A program made the translations under genes and the position numbers. Below, piece after piece: positions 29,134 through 37,305 of a stretch of 64,000 bases of DNA. The first letter of the stretch is position 1. Each line of letters opens with the position of its first letter. Under the pieces are notes generated by a model, which searched no databases, had not been told where the DNA came from, and saw nothing but the letters and a program-made list of their open reading frames with translations. This stretch comes from Leptospira sp. (GTDB lineage Bacteria > Spirochaetota > Leptospiria > Leptospirales > Leptospiraceae), in the NCBI GenBank assembly GCA_016742255.1, contig JACVCB010000003.1:144831-208830 (forward strand). Direction: 5' to 3'.

Positions 29134-29571
29134 TTAGTCTTCTGAGTTCCAACCTACCGAATAAATCACTGCAGTGGAAATGGTGAATAAGGAATAATAC
29201 GCCACCCAAACCCAAACGAGCTGAGTTGGGGCAAAGTTTGTGAGAGACAGAGTCCATACCATTGGTGATACAAATCCAATGATGGAAACTAAGATTCCCA
29301 CGAGAAATCCACCCACAAGTCCTTGTGGAAGTGATTCTTTCATCAGTGCATATAAATATCCAAAGGATAGTGTGAACAATAAATCGCTGAACACAGGTCC
29401 AAGCCAAAAAACATCGGTTATGGGAACAAACATCGATTTCAATGTTGGATCAAAGTAGAACTTTGAAAAAAACACCATCCGAACGGGAATGGATACCGCT
29501 TCCCAAAACGAAAAGGCAAGGAGGAACCGGACGAGTATCCGATTCCATTTTTCTGTATTCAGCGAATTCAC
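29134..29571 (-). CDS. four-segment membrane protein after the thiolase gene
   Basis: A 145-residue protein with about four hydrophobic segments (roughly residues 10-35, 48-72, 82-108 and 116-138) and short loops. No family recognised. It starts with GTG at 29571, four bases after the thiolase stop, with GGGAAG inside the end of that gene, so it is coupled to the beta-oxidation pair. A function in lipid or acyl-CoA metabolism would be an inference from position only. Confidence 0.7.
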   Translation of the reverse strand: MNSLNTEKWNRILVRFLLAFSFWEAVSIPVRMVFFSKFYFDPTLKSMFVPITDVFWLGPVFSDLLFTLSFGYLYALMKESLPQGLVGGFLVGILVSIIGFVSPMVWTLSLTNFAPTQLVWVWVAYYSLFTISTAVIYSVGWNSED

Positions 29572-29575
29572 AAGC

Positions 29576-30841
29576 TTACTTCCCTAAGATGAACACGAAG
29601 TTCGTAGTTGCTGATCCACCAATGTTGAGCATAAGACCGTTCTTAGCCCCTTTCACTTGGTAGTCACCTGCTGTGTTTGTGACTTGTTTGTAAAGGTCGA
29701 GCATCATACGAACACCGGACGCACCCACTGGGTGACCCACACCGATGAGTCCACCGGATGGATTGATTGGTTTTTTACCACCAAAGTCAATGGTTCCTTC
29801 TTCGATGGCGATGTGTTCTTTTCCTGGTTCTGAGATTCCAAAAGCGGAAATCGCAGCGTATTCAGAAGAAGTAAAACAGTCATGTGTTTCAAACACATCA
29901 ATGTTTTTTACATCTAGGTCCGCACGTTTGTAAGCATCTTTTACTGTTTGGCGAGTCCATGGAAGGATGTATTTGTCTCCAACGGATTCTTGTTTTTTTG
30001 CTTCAAAAGTAATTGGTGCCACTCGGTGACCCCAACCCTTCACACGAGGGATGTCATCAATTTTACGACCAGTTTTTTTAGCGTATTCTTTTGTGTAATC
30101 TTTAGAAGCTAGGATGGTTACTGCAGCACCGTCTGTTACTTGAGAACAGTCAGTGATACAAAGTCTTCCACCCACAGCCATATTATTATCACCACCACGA
30201 GCCATCGCATGTTCTTTGTTCATGAACCATGTACGAGTTTGTGCTTTAGGGTTACGTTTTGCATTTGCGTAATTGATACGTGAAATTTCAGCAAGAGCAT
30301 CCATAAAACGTTCTTCTTTGAGTTCATAACGTTCGAGGATTACGTCCGCTAGTTTTCCGAAAAGTTTTGGGAAAGGAAATTGAACGCCTTTTGCTTCTTT
30401 TTCGTAATACGCAGCTGTTCCAAGAAAGTCGCCACCTACTGAAGAAGAAACGGTTTTCATCACTTCCACACCAAGAACAATCGCTAGATCGTAGTCTTCT
30501 GCACGGATGTGTGTGATCGCTGCATCAAGAGCAACTGATCCAGAAGCACAAGCTGCTTCATAACGAGCACCAGGAACTCCGAAAAGTGCAGGGTTCACTT
30601 CTGTTAAAAAAGCACCCAAGTGGCCTTGGTTGGCATACTGTTCTGCGTCAAAGTTTCCAACAAAAACAGCCACACGATTTTCTTTGTTCAATCGTTTGAT
30701 TTCATCATAACTAATGCCAACTTTTTCAAGAGCATCATCTAATACTTCACGCATCATGGACATGAAGGTTTTTCCTTCTTTTGTCCAGTTTCTTTGGAAG
30801 TCGGTTTGTTCCCCGCCTAGTACAAATACTTTTTCACTCAT
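29576..30841 (-). CDS. SCP2-type thiolase / acetyl-CoA acetyltransferase
   Basis: Thiolase-fold enzyme, 421 residues, expected to cleave 3-ketoacyl-CoA (or condense acetyl-CoA) in fatty-acid oxidation. The acyl-enzyme Cys lies in [14 protein letters not shown] (about residue 90), the HDCF motif in [13 protein letters not shown] (about 318) and the catalytic His in [14 protein letters not shown] (about 365). The C-terminal second Cys of classical FadA (CGG/CxG) is replaced by NIGGSATTN; with the HDCF motif this marks the SCP-x/SCP2 branch. Start ATG 30841 has AGGAG upstream and follows the dehydrogenase gene by 13 bases, so the two form the thiolase and dehydrogenase steps of one pathway. Confidence 0.9.
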   Translation of the reverse strand: MSEKVFVLGGEQTDFQRNWTKEGKTFMSMMREVLDDALEKVGISYDEIKRLNKENRVAVFVGNFDAEQYANQGHLGAFLTEVNPALFGVPGARYEAACASGSVALDAAITHIRAEDYDLAIVLGVEVMKTVSSSVGGDFLGTAAYYEKEAKGVQFPFPKLFGKLADVILERYELKEERFMDALAEISRINYANAKRNPKAQTRTWFMNKEHAMARGGDNNMAVGGRLCITDCSQVTDGAAVTILASKDYTKEYAKKTGRKIDDIPRVKGWGHRVAPITFEAKKQESVGDKYILPWTRQTVKDAYKRADLDVKNIDVFETHDCFTSSEYAAISAFGISEPGKEHIAIEEGTIDFGGKKPINPSGGLIGVGHPVGASGVRMMLDLYKQVTNTAGDYQVKGAKNGLMLNIGGSATTNFVFILGK

Positions 30842-30854
30842 ATGATACTCCTAA

Positions 30855-32165
30855 TTAACCTTTGAAAAGAGACCTTGCGTCTAGTTTCTCGCCAAGTTCG
30901 TAGAACTTTTTGCCTTCTTTCGCATCTTTTAAAAGTTTTGGAACTGGTATTTTAGACGTTTCCATCATCTTGATTGTTTCTTTTGGTCCACCAAGGAAAT
31001 CAACAAATGCAGATGCAGGAACCCAGTTAAAACCAAAACCCATTGCTCCATCAGTGTTTTCTTTTGTATCAACGACTTCTCCAACGAGAGAGAGCGAATA
31101 ACTGATATAACGTGAAATGAAGTAACGTGCGATTTCTGCTTCGAAACCACTAGCTTTTTTAACTACATCCATCGCACCTTTGTAATCGGAGTCTTTGATT
31201 TTTTGGCGAGCTTCTTTGATAAAAGGAATATCAAATTTTGGGTACGGATCGTACTCACCGGTTTTGATATTGTAAACAAACTTCTCACGTTTACCGTCAG
31301 CGTGTTTCACAACTTTTGTGAGACCACCACCAGATTTCATACCAAGTTTACCAGCATCGATTAACTTTTGGAAGTAACCAGGAAGTTTGAATGTTTCGTG
31401 TGCTTCGTCTTTTGTATTGTCGTAGATGTTGTCTACAATGGCTTTGTGAACGTCTAGTCCTACGAAGTCAGCAGTGGCAAGTGGGCCCATCGCACGTCCA
31501 GTGTAACCAGACATGATTTCGTCCATAAGTGCGATTCCACCTTTGTCAGCATACTTTTCAGCAAAGTGAGCCACTTCGTTCATCAACTGAAATCCGATTC
31601 GGTTTCCAGCAAATGCAGGAGTGTCGTTTGTATAAACAACCGCACGGCCTAAAACTTTATCTAAGTATTCACCTAACGCTTGTGTGACTTTTTTGTCATT
31701 TCCAGAGTGAGTGACGAGTTCACAAAGGATCATTTTATAAGGAGGGTTAAAAAAATGCGTTCCGTAGTAGTGTTTTTGACCATCTTCATCGTACGCTTTT
31801 GCCAAACGACCGATAGAAAGACCAGAAGACACAGTGGAAACGATAGTTCCCGGACGGCGCGCTTTTGCGATACGAGTGTTGATCGGTTCTTTGACTTCGT
31901 AACTTTCCGCCACGAGTTCGAATACCCAATCTGACTCTGCGACTGCTTTTTCCAGATCCGCATCGTAGGAACCAGGGATCATCCTAGCGCGAATGGTATC
32001 CGTTTTTACGGATGCGACAGCGGCTTCGATACCCTGTTTTGCTTTTTCTACATCTCTAGCGAGCATATGGACTTTAGCACCACCGAAGGCAGCAATAACG
32101 CCTGCACTTCCAGAACCCATGGCTCCGTTGGCACCTAAAATCGTGACAGTTTTGATTTCTCTCAT
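30855..32165 (-). CDS. 3-hydroxyacyl-CoA dehydrogenase (no hydratase domain)
   Basis: NAD-dependent dehydrogenase of 436 residues in fatty-acid beta-oxidation. The N-terminal Rossmann motif [22 protein letters not shown] (about residues 8-30) binds NAD; the active-site region includes [30 protein letters not shown] with the catalytic His, and [13 protein letters not shown] with its Asn. The C-terminal HCDH domain (about 190-300 and repeat) has TADFVGLDV and the [12 protein letters not shown] stretch. It lacks the enoyl-CoA hydratase part found in FadB. Downstream, 13 bases away, is the thiolase gene. Upstream is the GC-rich island at 32215, so its promoter should lie in 32166-32215. Confidence 0.92.
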   Translation of the reverse strand: MREIKTVTILGANGAMGSGSAGVIAAFGGAKVHMLARDVEKAKQGIEAAVASVKTDTIRARMIPGSYDADLEKAVAESDWVFELVAESYEVKEPINTRIAKARRPGTIVSTVSSGLSIGRLAKAYDEDGQKHYYGTHFFNPPYKMILCELVTHSGNDKKVTQALGEYLDKVLGRAVVYTNDTPAFAGNRIGFQLMNEVAHFAEKYADKGGIALMDEIMSGYTGRAMGPLATADFVGLDVHKAIVDNIYDNTKDEAHETFKLPGYFQKLIDAGKLGMKSGGGLTKVVKHADGKREKFVYNIKTGEYDPYPKFDIPFIKEARQKIKDSDYKGAMDVVKKASGFEAEIARYFISRYISYSLSLVGEVVDTKENTDGAMGFGFNWVPASAFVDFLGGPKETIKMMETSKIPVPKLLKDAKEGKKFYELGEKLDARSLFKG

Positions 32166-32214
32166 GAAGGAATTTCCGAATCTAATTTTTACTTACCGTT
32201 CTAGAAAGGTGAGG

Positions 32215-32552
32215 TGACAGGAAAATCGTTTTTTTTTGTCAGATTTGTTACAAAAGAGGGGCGGTGGTGGGTGTGGCGCAGCGTACACTTTCCCCGCCCG
32301 ATTAGAGGGTGGGGAACTAGACCCGCCACCCAATGTGTCCTCTTTACCACGGCCCTCCGTTTCTCGCACGCTCATTCCCAAAACCGCCGATTTTCCTTTC
32401 CAAAAGTTCGCAGTTGCAACATCGGGCACCCGGGCGGGCTCACTTCGGGGTCCGCATACGCTCCCGTCCTCATCGGGTGAACCCTCCGAGGACCAAGCCC
32501 TACGGATCCCTGGTGCGGGGATGTCTTTCGAGGTCGAAAGAACTGGAACGAG
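32215..32552. other. GC-rich non-coding island with strong inverted repeats
   Basis: This gene-free stretch (32166-32706) is visibly GC-rich: 37 of 60 bases are G or C at 32281-32340, 38 of 60 at 32401-32460 and 41 of 60 at 32461-32520, against 21 of 60 at 32701-32760. It contains CCCCGCCC/GGGTGGGG near 32295-32320, GTCCTC/GAGGAC (32466-32471 with 32488-32493) with GGGT/ACCC inside, and CTTTCG/CGAAAG (32525-32530 with 32535-32540). Several overlapping frames are open in both strands only because of the base composition; none has a start signal or recognisable product. The island may be an interspersed repeat or a structured RNA. The same CTTTCG...CGAAAG + TGGARCG module occurs at 33894-33921. 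Confidence 0.6.
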
Positions 32553-32706
32553 AAATGAACAAGGTTTTGAGAGTACTGACTTTTTGGTATGGGATGATGT
32601 AAAATTCTGATCATCTTGGACATTTCAAACGATTTGAAGAGGGAATAAACTTTGTTAACCGAATAAATGGTTTGACCTAACTAATGTTTTACTTTCCATT
32701 TGTTCA

Positions 32707-33318
32707 ATGAATTGGAAAGTATTAACCCCGCCAAATGTATTCACAATCGTGTCATCATTTTGCTTAGGTATTTTTTTAAATTGTGCTGCTTTTGTTCACT
32801 ATGAGAATCCAAATTTAAAAAATACAAAAACTCCTGAACTTGAAGAAAAAAAATCAGTATTGATCAAATATTTTGGAGATTACTACGAAAATGGTAAATT
32901 TTCAAAGCACCCACAACACATACCGATTCTAAATGAAAGAATGGTGGATATCGTAAAGGAATCCAACTTGTTCAAAAATGTAGTCACGAAAGAAAATGAA
33001 CCTTATGATTATATTATATATGTAGAAACAAATATCAATGAAAAAGGTAGTAAAGTATGGCCAGCCCTTGCTGGTGCTACATTCCTTGTATTCCCTTTAA
33101 TCATGGATCAAGATTTTAGTGTAAAGGTTTCATTACTTGATTCCAAACGCAAATTATTAGCTGTTAACGAAGAGCGAATGAACATGGATGTATTTGTAGG
33201 TTGGGTCATTATACCAATTTCACCATTTTTCTTTACTCCTGTTGTTCAAAATAATGCTTATCGAAATGTGATATATTCATCACTAAGCCAATGGAAATCT
33301 AAAGGAATCATCAAATGA
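32707..33318 (+). CDS. lipoprotein, first of a coupled pair
   Basis: A 203-residue predicted lipoprotein. The long N-terminal region ends in a lipobox-like FLNCAAF (Cys about residue 26); ATG 32707 gives a rather long n-region. The mature part has an alpha/beta layout: a strand (SVLIKYF), a helix (ILNERMVDIVKESNLF), a strand pair (YDYIIYVETNI), a hydrophobic stretch (ALAGATFLVFPLIM), a strand pair (DFSVKVSLLDSKRKLLAVNEE) and a C-terminal helix. The same order occurs in two other lipoproteins of the window (49925 and 50526), and the 50526 protein also has NCAAF after its lipobox. The next gene overlaps by 4 bases. Function unknown. Confidence 0.75.
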   Translation: MNWKVLTPPNVFTIVSSFCLGIFLNCAAFVHYENPNLKNTKTPELEEKKSVLIKYFGDYYENGKFSKHPQHIPILNERMVDIVKESNLFKNVVTKENEPYDYIIYVETNINEKGSKVWPALAGATFLVFPLIMDQDFSVKVSLLDSKRKLLAVNEERMNMDVFVGWVIIPISPFFFTPVVQNNAYRNVIYSSLSQWKSKGIIK

Positions 33319-33818
33319 ATTTCAAAAATATTTTTAACATGATCGTTTTATTGAGTTTAGTATCCTGCGCGGAACTTCCACCTTTACAACCAAAGGAACC
33401 AAAAAAAAGTTCGGTCAATCTGACTCTCGAGTTAATTGAACCAACTCCTTCGTATGACAATTTTATTCTGAGTAACAATCAACTAGCGATCCGTACAATC
33501 ATTCGAAAAGGATTAATCGAATATAATCTTTTTAAAAATATTGTTAACTTTAATGGAGACCTTCAGCTTCGTGTTTTAAACAACGAAAAAGATGAAAAAC
33601 AAGAAGGAAGTTTTATTGATGTTCGTCATAAAATTAAATTAACATTTATATTGTTAAAAGAAAATAAAGAAATTTATAAGAAAGATTTTGAAGCAGACGA
33701 AATTGCAACAGGTTCAGAAAAGTTCATTCATGCAGAACGGGTTAGATATGCTTCAGAAAAAGCAGTATATCGTTGTCTTGATCAATTTTTAGAGGACATT
33801 TCTAAACAAAAACTTTGA
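33315..33818 (+). CDS. lipoprotein, second of a coupled pair
   Basis: A 167-residue predicted lipoprotein, signal peptide MNFKNIFNMIVLLSLVSC with Cys about residue 18. The mature protein has a Pro-rich start, then strands and helices in the same order as the preceding lipoprotein (helix NNQLAIRTIIRKGLIEYNLF, strand DLQLRVLN, HKIKLTFILLKENKEIYKKDFEADEI, C-terminal helix). It overlaps the preceding gene by 4 bases (ATGA), so the two are probably partners. No named family. Confidence 0.75.
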   Translation: MNFKNIFNMIVLLSLVSCAELPPLQPKEPKKSSVNLTLELIEPTPSYDNFILSNNQLAIRTIIRKGLIEYNLFKNIVNFNGDLQLRVLNNEKDEKQEGSFIDVRHKIKLTFILLKENKEIYKKDFEADEIATGSEKFIHAERVRYASEKAVYRCLDQFLEDISKQKL

Positions 33819-33867
33819 ACTCTTTTTGATATTTCAAAACTTGTTGTGTAAATTAAAAATCGAATCA

Positions 33868-33930
33868 AAGCGCCAGCGGTAGTAGCGGAAATCCTTTCGC
33901 TACTAGCGAAAGATTGGAGCGGATAACGCG
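33868..33930. other. structured intergenic element with TTTCGCTA/TAGCGAAA palindrome
   Basis: A GC-rich pocket between the lipoprotein pair and its terminator. TTTCGCTACTAGCGAAA (33895-33911) is a perfect 17-bp palindrome and AATC/GATT (33890-33893, 33912-33915) extends it, with one bulged C, into an outer stem. The flanks GCGCCAGCGG and GGAGCGGATAACGCGG (33870-33879, 33916-33931) are GC-rich and unlike the surrounding AT-rich DNA. CTTTCG...CGAAAGATTGGAGCG (33894-33921) matches the module CTTTCG...CGAAAGAACTGGAACG at 32525-32550. It may be a member of an interspersed repeat family; copy number elsewhere cannot be seen from this window. Confidence 0.55.
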
Positions 33931-33973
33931 GTCGTTTATCGATTGTATCATTGTAATGGAAAGGTTTCGAGGC

Positions 33974-34010
33974 GCCCAAAAGGAAAAAAAACTCTTTTTG
34001 GGCTTTGTTT
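33974..34010 (+). terminator. terminator of the lipoprotein pair
   Basis: GCCCAAAA pairs with TTTTGGGC (33974-33981 with 33996-34003); the loop is A-rich and the stem is followed by TTTGTTTA on the plus strand. It also lies just before the stop of the convergent DUF2721 gene. Confidence 0.6.
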
Positions 34011-34018
34011 AAAACAAG

Positions 34019-34513
34019 TTATTTCATTTTTTCTTGGATTCCTCTTTCCAAAAACTCAGTAAACTCAATTTGCCTGTTAATGAAAGTTAGGTTGTATCGG
34101 CTTTCATAAAACAGAAGTGCACTAGCAAAGAACAAACAAATCCCACCTGATAGAGCAACAACAGTGGGAATCCAATTGAGATTTTTGGCAAAAGCAAGTG
34201 TAAACGCAAGAGCCAAACTGGAAATGATAAATAAGGATGTTGCCAAGTATAAAAATGCCATCGATCGTTGGATAAGGACAGCGCGTTTTTTTTGTACAGA
34301 CAGTTGCTGTCTCATATACACCATTCTTTGTTCATGAAAACTTCGTTTTCCTTCGAGCAAAAGTTCTACTTCTGATTTCAATAGATTCACCCGATCAAAA
34401 ATTCTTCCCAGTCGATTCGCTGTAGAAAAAATCAAACTAGCACAAGCTGAAACAAGGACAGCGGGTGTGATCATACCAGATAGGATTTCGGAATTGGAAA
34501 AAGATTCAAACAT
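34019..34513 (-). CDS. DUF2721 membrane protein
   Basis: A 164-residue protein matching the DUF2721 pattern: PAVLVSACASLIFSTANRLGRIFDRV near the N-terminus (about residues 17-42), followed by a long helix and two C-terminal membrane segments (about 85-108 and 114-138). The function of the family is unknown. It is the last gene of a minus-strand run starting at 38919; the gap to the DusC gene is about 38 bases. Confidence 0.8.
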   Translation of the reverse strand: MFESFSNSEILSGMITPAVLVSACASLIFSTANRLGRIFDRVNLLKSEVELLLEGKRSFHEQRMVYMRQQLSVQKKRAVLIQRSMAFLYLATSLFIISSLALAFTLAFAKNLNWIPTVVALSGGICLFFASALLFYESRYNLTFINRQIEFTEFLERGIQEKMK

Positions 34514-34551
34514 ATTGATAACTTAATACAACATTCGGATGGTTATTTCCA

Positions 34552-35502
34552 TCATTTTCTTTGTGCGAATAACTCGGAAAAGTAAGTAGTTTCCAATTCC
34601 TTGGGACTGGAAACTTGTTTCACGTATTGGAAGTCAATAATTGCTTCTTCATATTCTCTGGAAAGGTATTTTAACCATTGTTTGATTCTTCCAGTTTTGC
34701 TAATTCCATCAATTCCCGTTTCCATAGATTTCCAATAATTCAATAATAAGTTTTTAATTTCAAACCACTCGAAACGATTGCATTGGATCCCTTTAATGAG
34801 TAAAGCAAGAGCAGGGTTTGCGACAGCACCTCTACCAATCATAATATCCTGACACCCTGATATTTCTTTGCATCGGATAGCGTCAGATACTGTCCAAATT
34901 TCTCCATTGGCAACAACGGGAATTTTTATATGTTCAGTGATTTTAGAAATCCATTCCCAATACGCAGGTGGTTTGTATCCGTCAACTTTTGTCCTGGCAT
35001 GCACAACTATTTCTTTTGCTCCACCTTCTTCCAATGCTTTTGCACAAATAAGCGCATGTTCGGTGGTATCGTAACCCAGTCTCATTTTTGCAGTAACTGG
35101 AATTTCTTGTGGTACAACATTTCGAACTGCTTTTACGATCGAATACATTAGGTTTGGTTCTTTGAGTAAAGCGGCTCCTCCTCGGTTTCGATTTACCGTT
35201 GGGGCAGGACAACCAAAATTGATATCGATACCATAAGCTCCAAGTGATGCCACCTTACTAGCGTTTTCCGCCATACAATTGATATCAGAACCTAATAATT
35301 GTACCTTAACAGGGATTCCTGATTTTGTACGTGAATTTTGGTAAAGTTCTGGAACATAACGATAAAACCGATGAGAAGGAAGTAGGGTATCGTTTACTCG
35401 TATAAATTCGCTGACACATTCGTCATATCCGCCTACGCGTGTTAATGTATCACGTAAACGAAAATCAAGAAGTCCTTCCATTGGAGCAAGTAGAATACGC
35501 AA
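34552..35502 (-). CDS. dusC: tRNA-dihydrouridine synthase C
   Basis: FMN enzyme reducing a uridine of tRNA (position 16 in E. coli DusC) to dihydrouridine, in the cytoplasm. The 316-residue length equals the family (E. coli 315). Typical stretches are ILLAPMEGLLDFRLRDTLT, FGCPAPTVNRNRGGAALL with the catalytic Cys, VTAKMRLGYD, VVHARTKVDGY and VVANGEIWTVSDA / IMIGRGAVANP. The DusC-type ending RIKQWLKYLSREYEEA is present, which separates it from DusA and DusB. It sits between a ThDP enzyme gene and the DUF2721 gene on the same strand, starting 13 bases after the former's stop. Confidence 0.92.
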   Translation of the reverse strand: MRILLAPMEGLLDFRLRDTLTRVGGYDECVSEFIRVNDTLLPSHRFYRYVPELYQNSRTKSGIPVKVQLLGSDINCMAENASKVASLGAYGIDINFGCPAPTVNRNRGGAALLKEPNLMYSIVKAVRNVVPQEIPVTAKMRLGYDTTEHALICAKALEEGGAKEIVVHARTKVDGYKPPAYWEWISKITEHIKIPVVANGEIWTVSDAIRCKEISGCQDIMIGRGAVANPALALLIKGIQCNRFEWFEIKNLLLNYWKSMETGIDGISKTGRIKQWLKYLSREYEEAIIDFQYVKQVSSPKELETTYFSELFAQRK

Positions 35503-35515
35503 AAGAAAAAAGATC

Positions 35516-37279
35516 CTATCCCGTCATTTTTCTCACTAGGGCACGGCTGATCATTCTTAATTTCGCAGAAAATGGCAGTCGTTGTAAATTCGTCCCAACA
35601 ATTCCTTTGGTAAACCTAGTTTTTTTACTATAATCGATATTCACATCAAGGATGACTGGTCGATTTTCTTTTGTTAGAATCCATGCTTTGTTTAGCGAAT
35701 CGTTGATATCGTCATTTGTTTTCATCTGAATGTATTCTGCACCTGTCGCAATCGCAATGCCTTCAAAATGGGAAGTTCCAAGTGTGGTACATGTTTTTCG
35801 ATTGTATGGAATTTGTTGAGCTTGGGAAATTTGTGCCAACTCACCATCGTTAAATACTACAAATAATACTCCTAAATGATTTCTAGTAGCAGTGATAATT
35901 TCCATACATGTCATTTGAAACGCACCATCACCGATAATCCCAACAACCGCATTCATTGGATGGGCAAGTTTGGTGGCAATTGTTGCTGGAACAGCATAAC
36001 CCATACAATTAAAGTCAGTTGGTGAAATCAAATGCCTTGGTTTGTAGATTGGTAATAGTTCAGCAGTTAAAAATGTATGATTTCCATCATCTACGACAAC
36101 ATACCCATCATCAGGCAATGTGTTCCGTAAAATATCGAAAAACAATGCAGGATTTACTTTGTCCTTACTATCATGATGATACCATTCGTCTTTATAGGAT
36201 TGTTTGAGTTTGATGATTTCTCTTTTACGATTTTCGAATCGTTCACGATGATTCTGTTTGGTTTCTTGTAATTTACGTTTTAGTTCTTTTGCCAATTCAG
36301 GTAGGATGATTTTTGAATCACCTACGATTCCAATTTTAGTTGGGTAATTTGCATTTAAGACATTTGGATTGATATCGATATGAATTAAATTTTTTGGAAT
36401 AGTTACTCCAAAACTTCCGGTTGCAATTTCAGAAAATCGAGTTCCGATTGCAAGTAAACAATCACAATCCGAAAATAGTTTTGTGGCAGCTGGAACTGCT
36501 GCTGGACCGAAACCCATTCCACAATACATTGGATGGTTCCCTGGAAAAACGCTTAATCCTTGTAAGGTTGTTGAGACAGGTGCACCTAATAATTCTGCAA
36601 TTTCGACCGTGAATGTGGATACATCAACGGCTCCCCAACCTAAAAATAAACCAGGAGATTTTGCTTGTAACAAAAGTTCTACTACATGATCTAATTCTTT
36701 TTGTTTAAGAGTGGTTTGTGTTTTGTCATTCCGTTTACAAAATTCATCATAGGTTTGTAAGAATTCCACCGAACCTGTGTAAAGTTGAATGTTGACCGGT
36801 ATTTCAATGAAAACAGGACCAGGTTCACGAGTTGTAGCGGTTTGATATGCTTTATAAATGGTTTCAATAATATCTTCTTGTGAATTAATTTTGAAAGTTT
36901 GTTTGGTGATGGGTTTTAATAAGGAATGTTGGTCAATATCATGTAACTGGTATTTGAATTTTGAATCACTGCGTACACCACCAGAGATCACTAACATAGG
37001 GATTCCATCCAACGAGGCCTCTCCAATGCCACTCGCGGCATGTGTCACACCAGCAGCAGGAACGATCACAATGGTACCAATAGAATCACTTGTCCGGCTT
37101 ATTGCATCAGCCATAAAGGCACCACATCCTTCGTGAGTTACAAGTATAGGGGAAATGAATTCAGAATTGTTTAACTCATCATAAATTTCTGTATTATGTA
37201 CACCTGGAATCCCAAAAGTATATTTCACTCCAATTTGTTCGAGTGCATATCGCACGAGCCATGCTCCTGTTTTTTTCAT
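35516..37279 (-). CDS. ThDP-dependent acetolactate-synthase-like enzyme
   Basis: Thiamine-diphosphate enzyme of the acetolactate synthase/benzoylformate decarboxylase class, 587 residues. The catalytic Glu is in HEGCGAFMADA (about residue 50). The central domain reads SPGLFLGWGAVDV..., and the ThDP-binding GDG motif is GDGAFQMTCMEIITATRNHLGVLFVVFND (about 445-475, Asn at the end). Compared with true IlvB, the middle QLHDIDQHSLLKPITKQTF and YVVVDDGNHTFLTAELLP fit the broader family, and no regulatory subunit lies next to it, so an anabolic acetolactate role is doubtful. It follows an FAD-dependent dehydrogenase gene at 26 bases, suggesting a joint pathway such as oxidative breakdown of a keto compound. 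Confidence 0.85.
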   Translation of the reverse strand: MKKTGAWLVRYALEQIGVKYTFGIPGVHNTEIYDELNNSEFISPILVTHEGCGAFMADAISRTSDSIGTIVIVPAAGVTHAASGIGEASLDGIPMLVISGGVRSDSKFKYQLHDIDQHSLLKPITKQTFKINSQEDIIETIYKAYQTATTREPGPVFIEIPVNIQLYTGSVEFLQTYDEFCKRNDKTQTTLKQKELDHVVELLLQAKSPGLFLGWGAVDVSTFTVEIAELLGAPVSTTLQGLSVFPGNHPMYCGMGFGPAAVPAATKLFSDCDCLLAIGTRFSEIATGSFGVTIPKNLIHIDINPNVLNANYPTKIGIVGDSKIILPELAKELKRKLQETKQNHRERFENRKREIIKLKQSYKDEWYHHDSKDKVNPALFFDILRNTLPDDGYVVVDDGNHTFLTAELLPIYKPRHLISPTDFNCMGYAVPATIATKLAHPMNAVVGIIGDGAFQMTCMEIITATRNHLGVLFVVFNDGELAQISQAQQIPYNRKTCTTLGTSHFEGIAIATGAEYIQMKTNDDINDSLNKAWILTKENRPVILDVNIDYSKKTRFTKGIVGTNLQRLPFSAKLRMISRALVRKMTG

Positions 37280-37305
37280 AATGATCCCTCCGAAAGTAGA
37301 TAAGA

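Noticed and set aside
29134..29407. A second minus-strand frame (29126-29407) within the four-segment membrane protein gene
   Set aside because: It is an out-of-frame shadow; the membrane protein frame has hydrophobic segments and a start coupled to the thiolase.
32466..32493. GC-rich hairpin as a tRNA or rRNA fragment
   Set aside because: No cloverleaf, anticodon arm or TTCG-type T-arm arrangement could be drawn around it.
32236..32610. Open frames of 83 to 124 codons in the GC-rich island
   Set aside because: Several overlapping frames on both strands are open because stop codons are rare in GC-rich DNA; none has a ribosome-binding site, a recognisable domain or normal codon use for this genome.
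35516..37279. Calling the ThDP enzyme a bona fide acetolactate synthase (ilvB)
   Set aside because: No small subunit is adjacent and the context is a FAD dehydrogenase; only the class can be supported.
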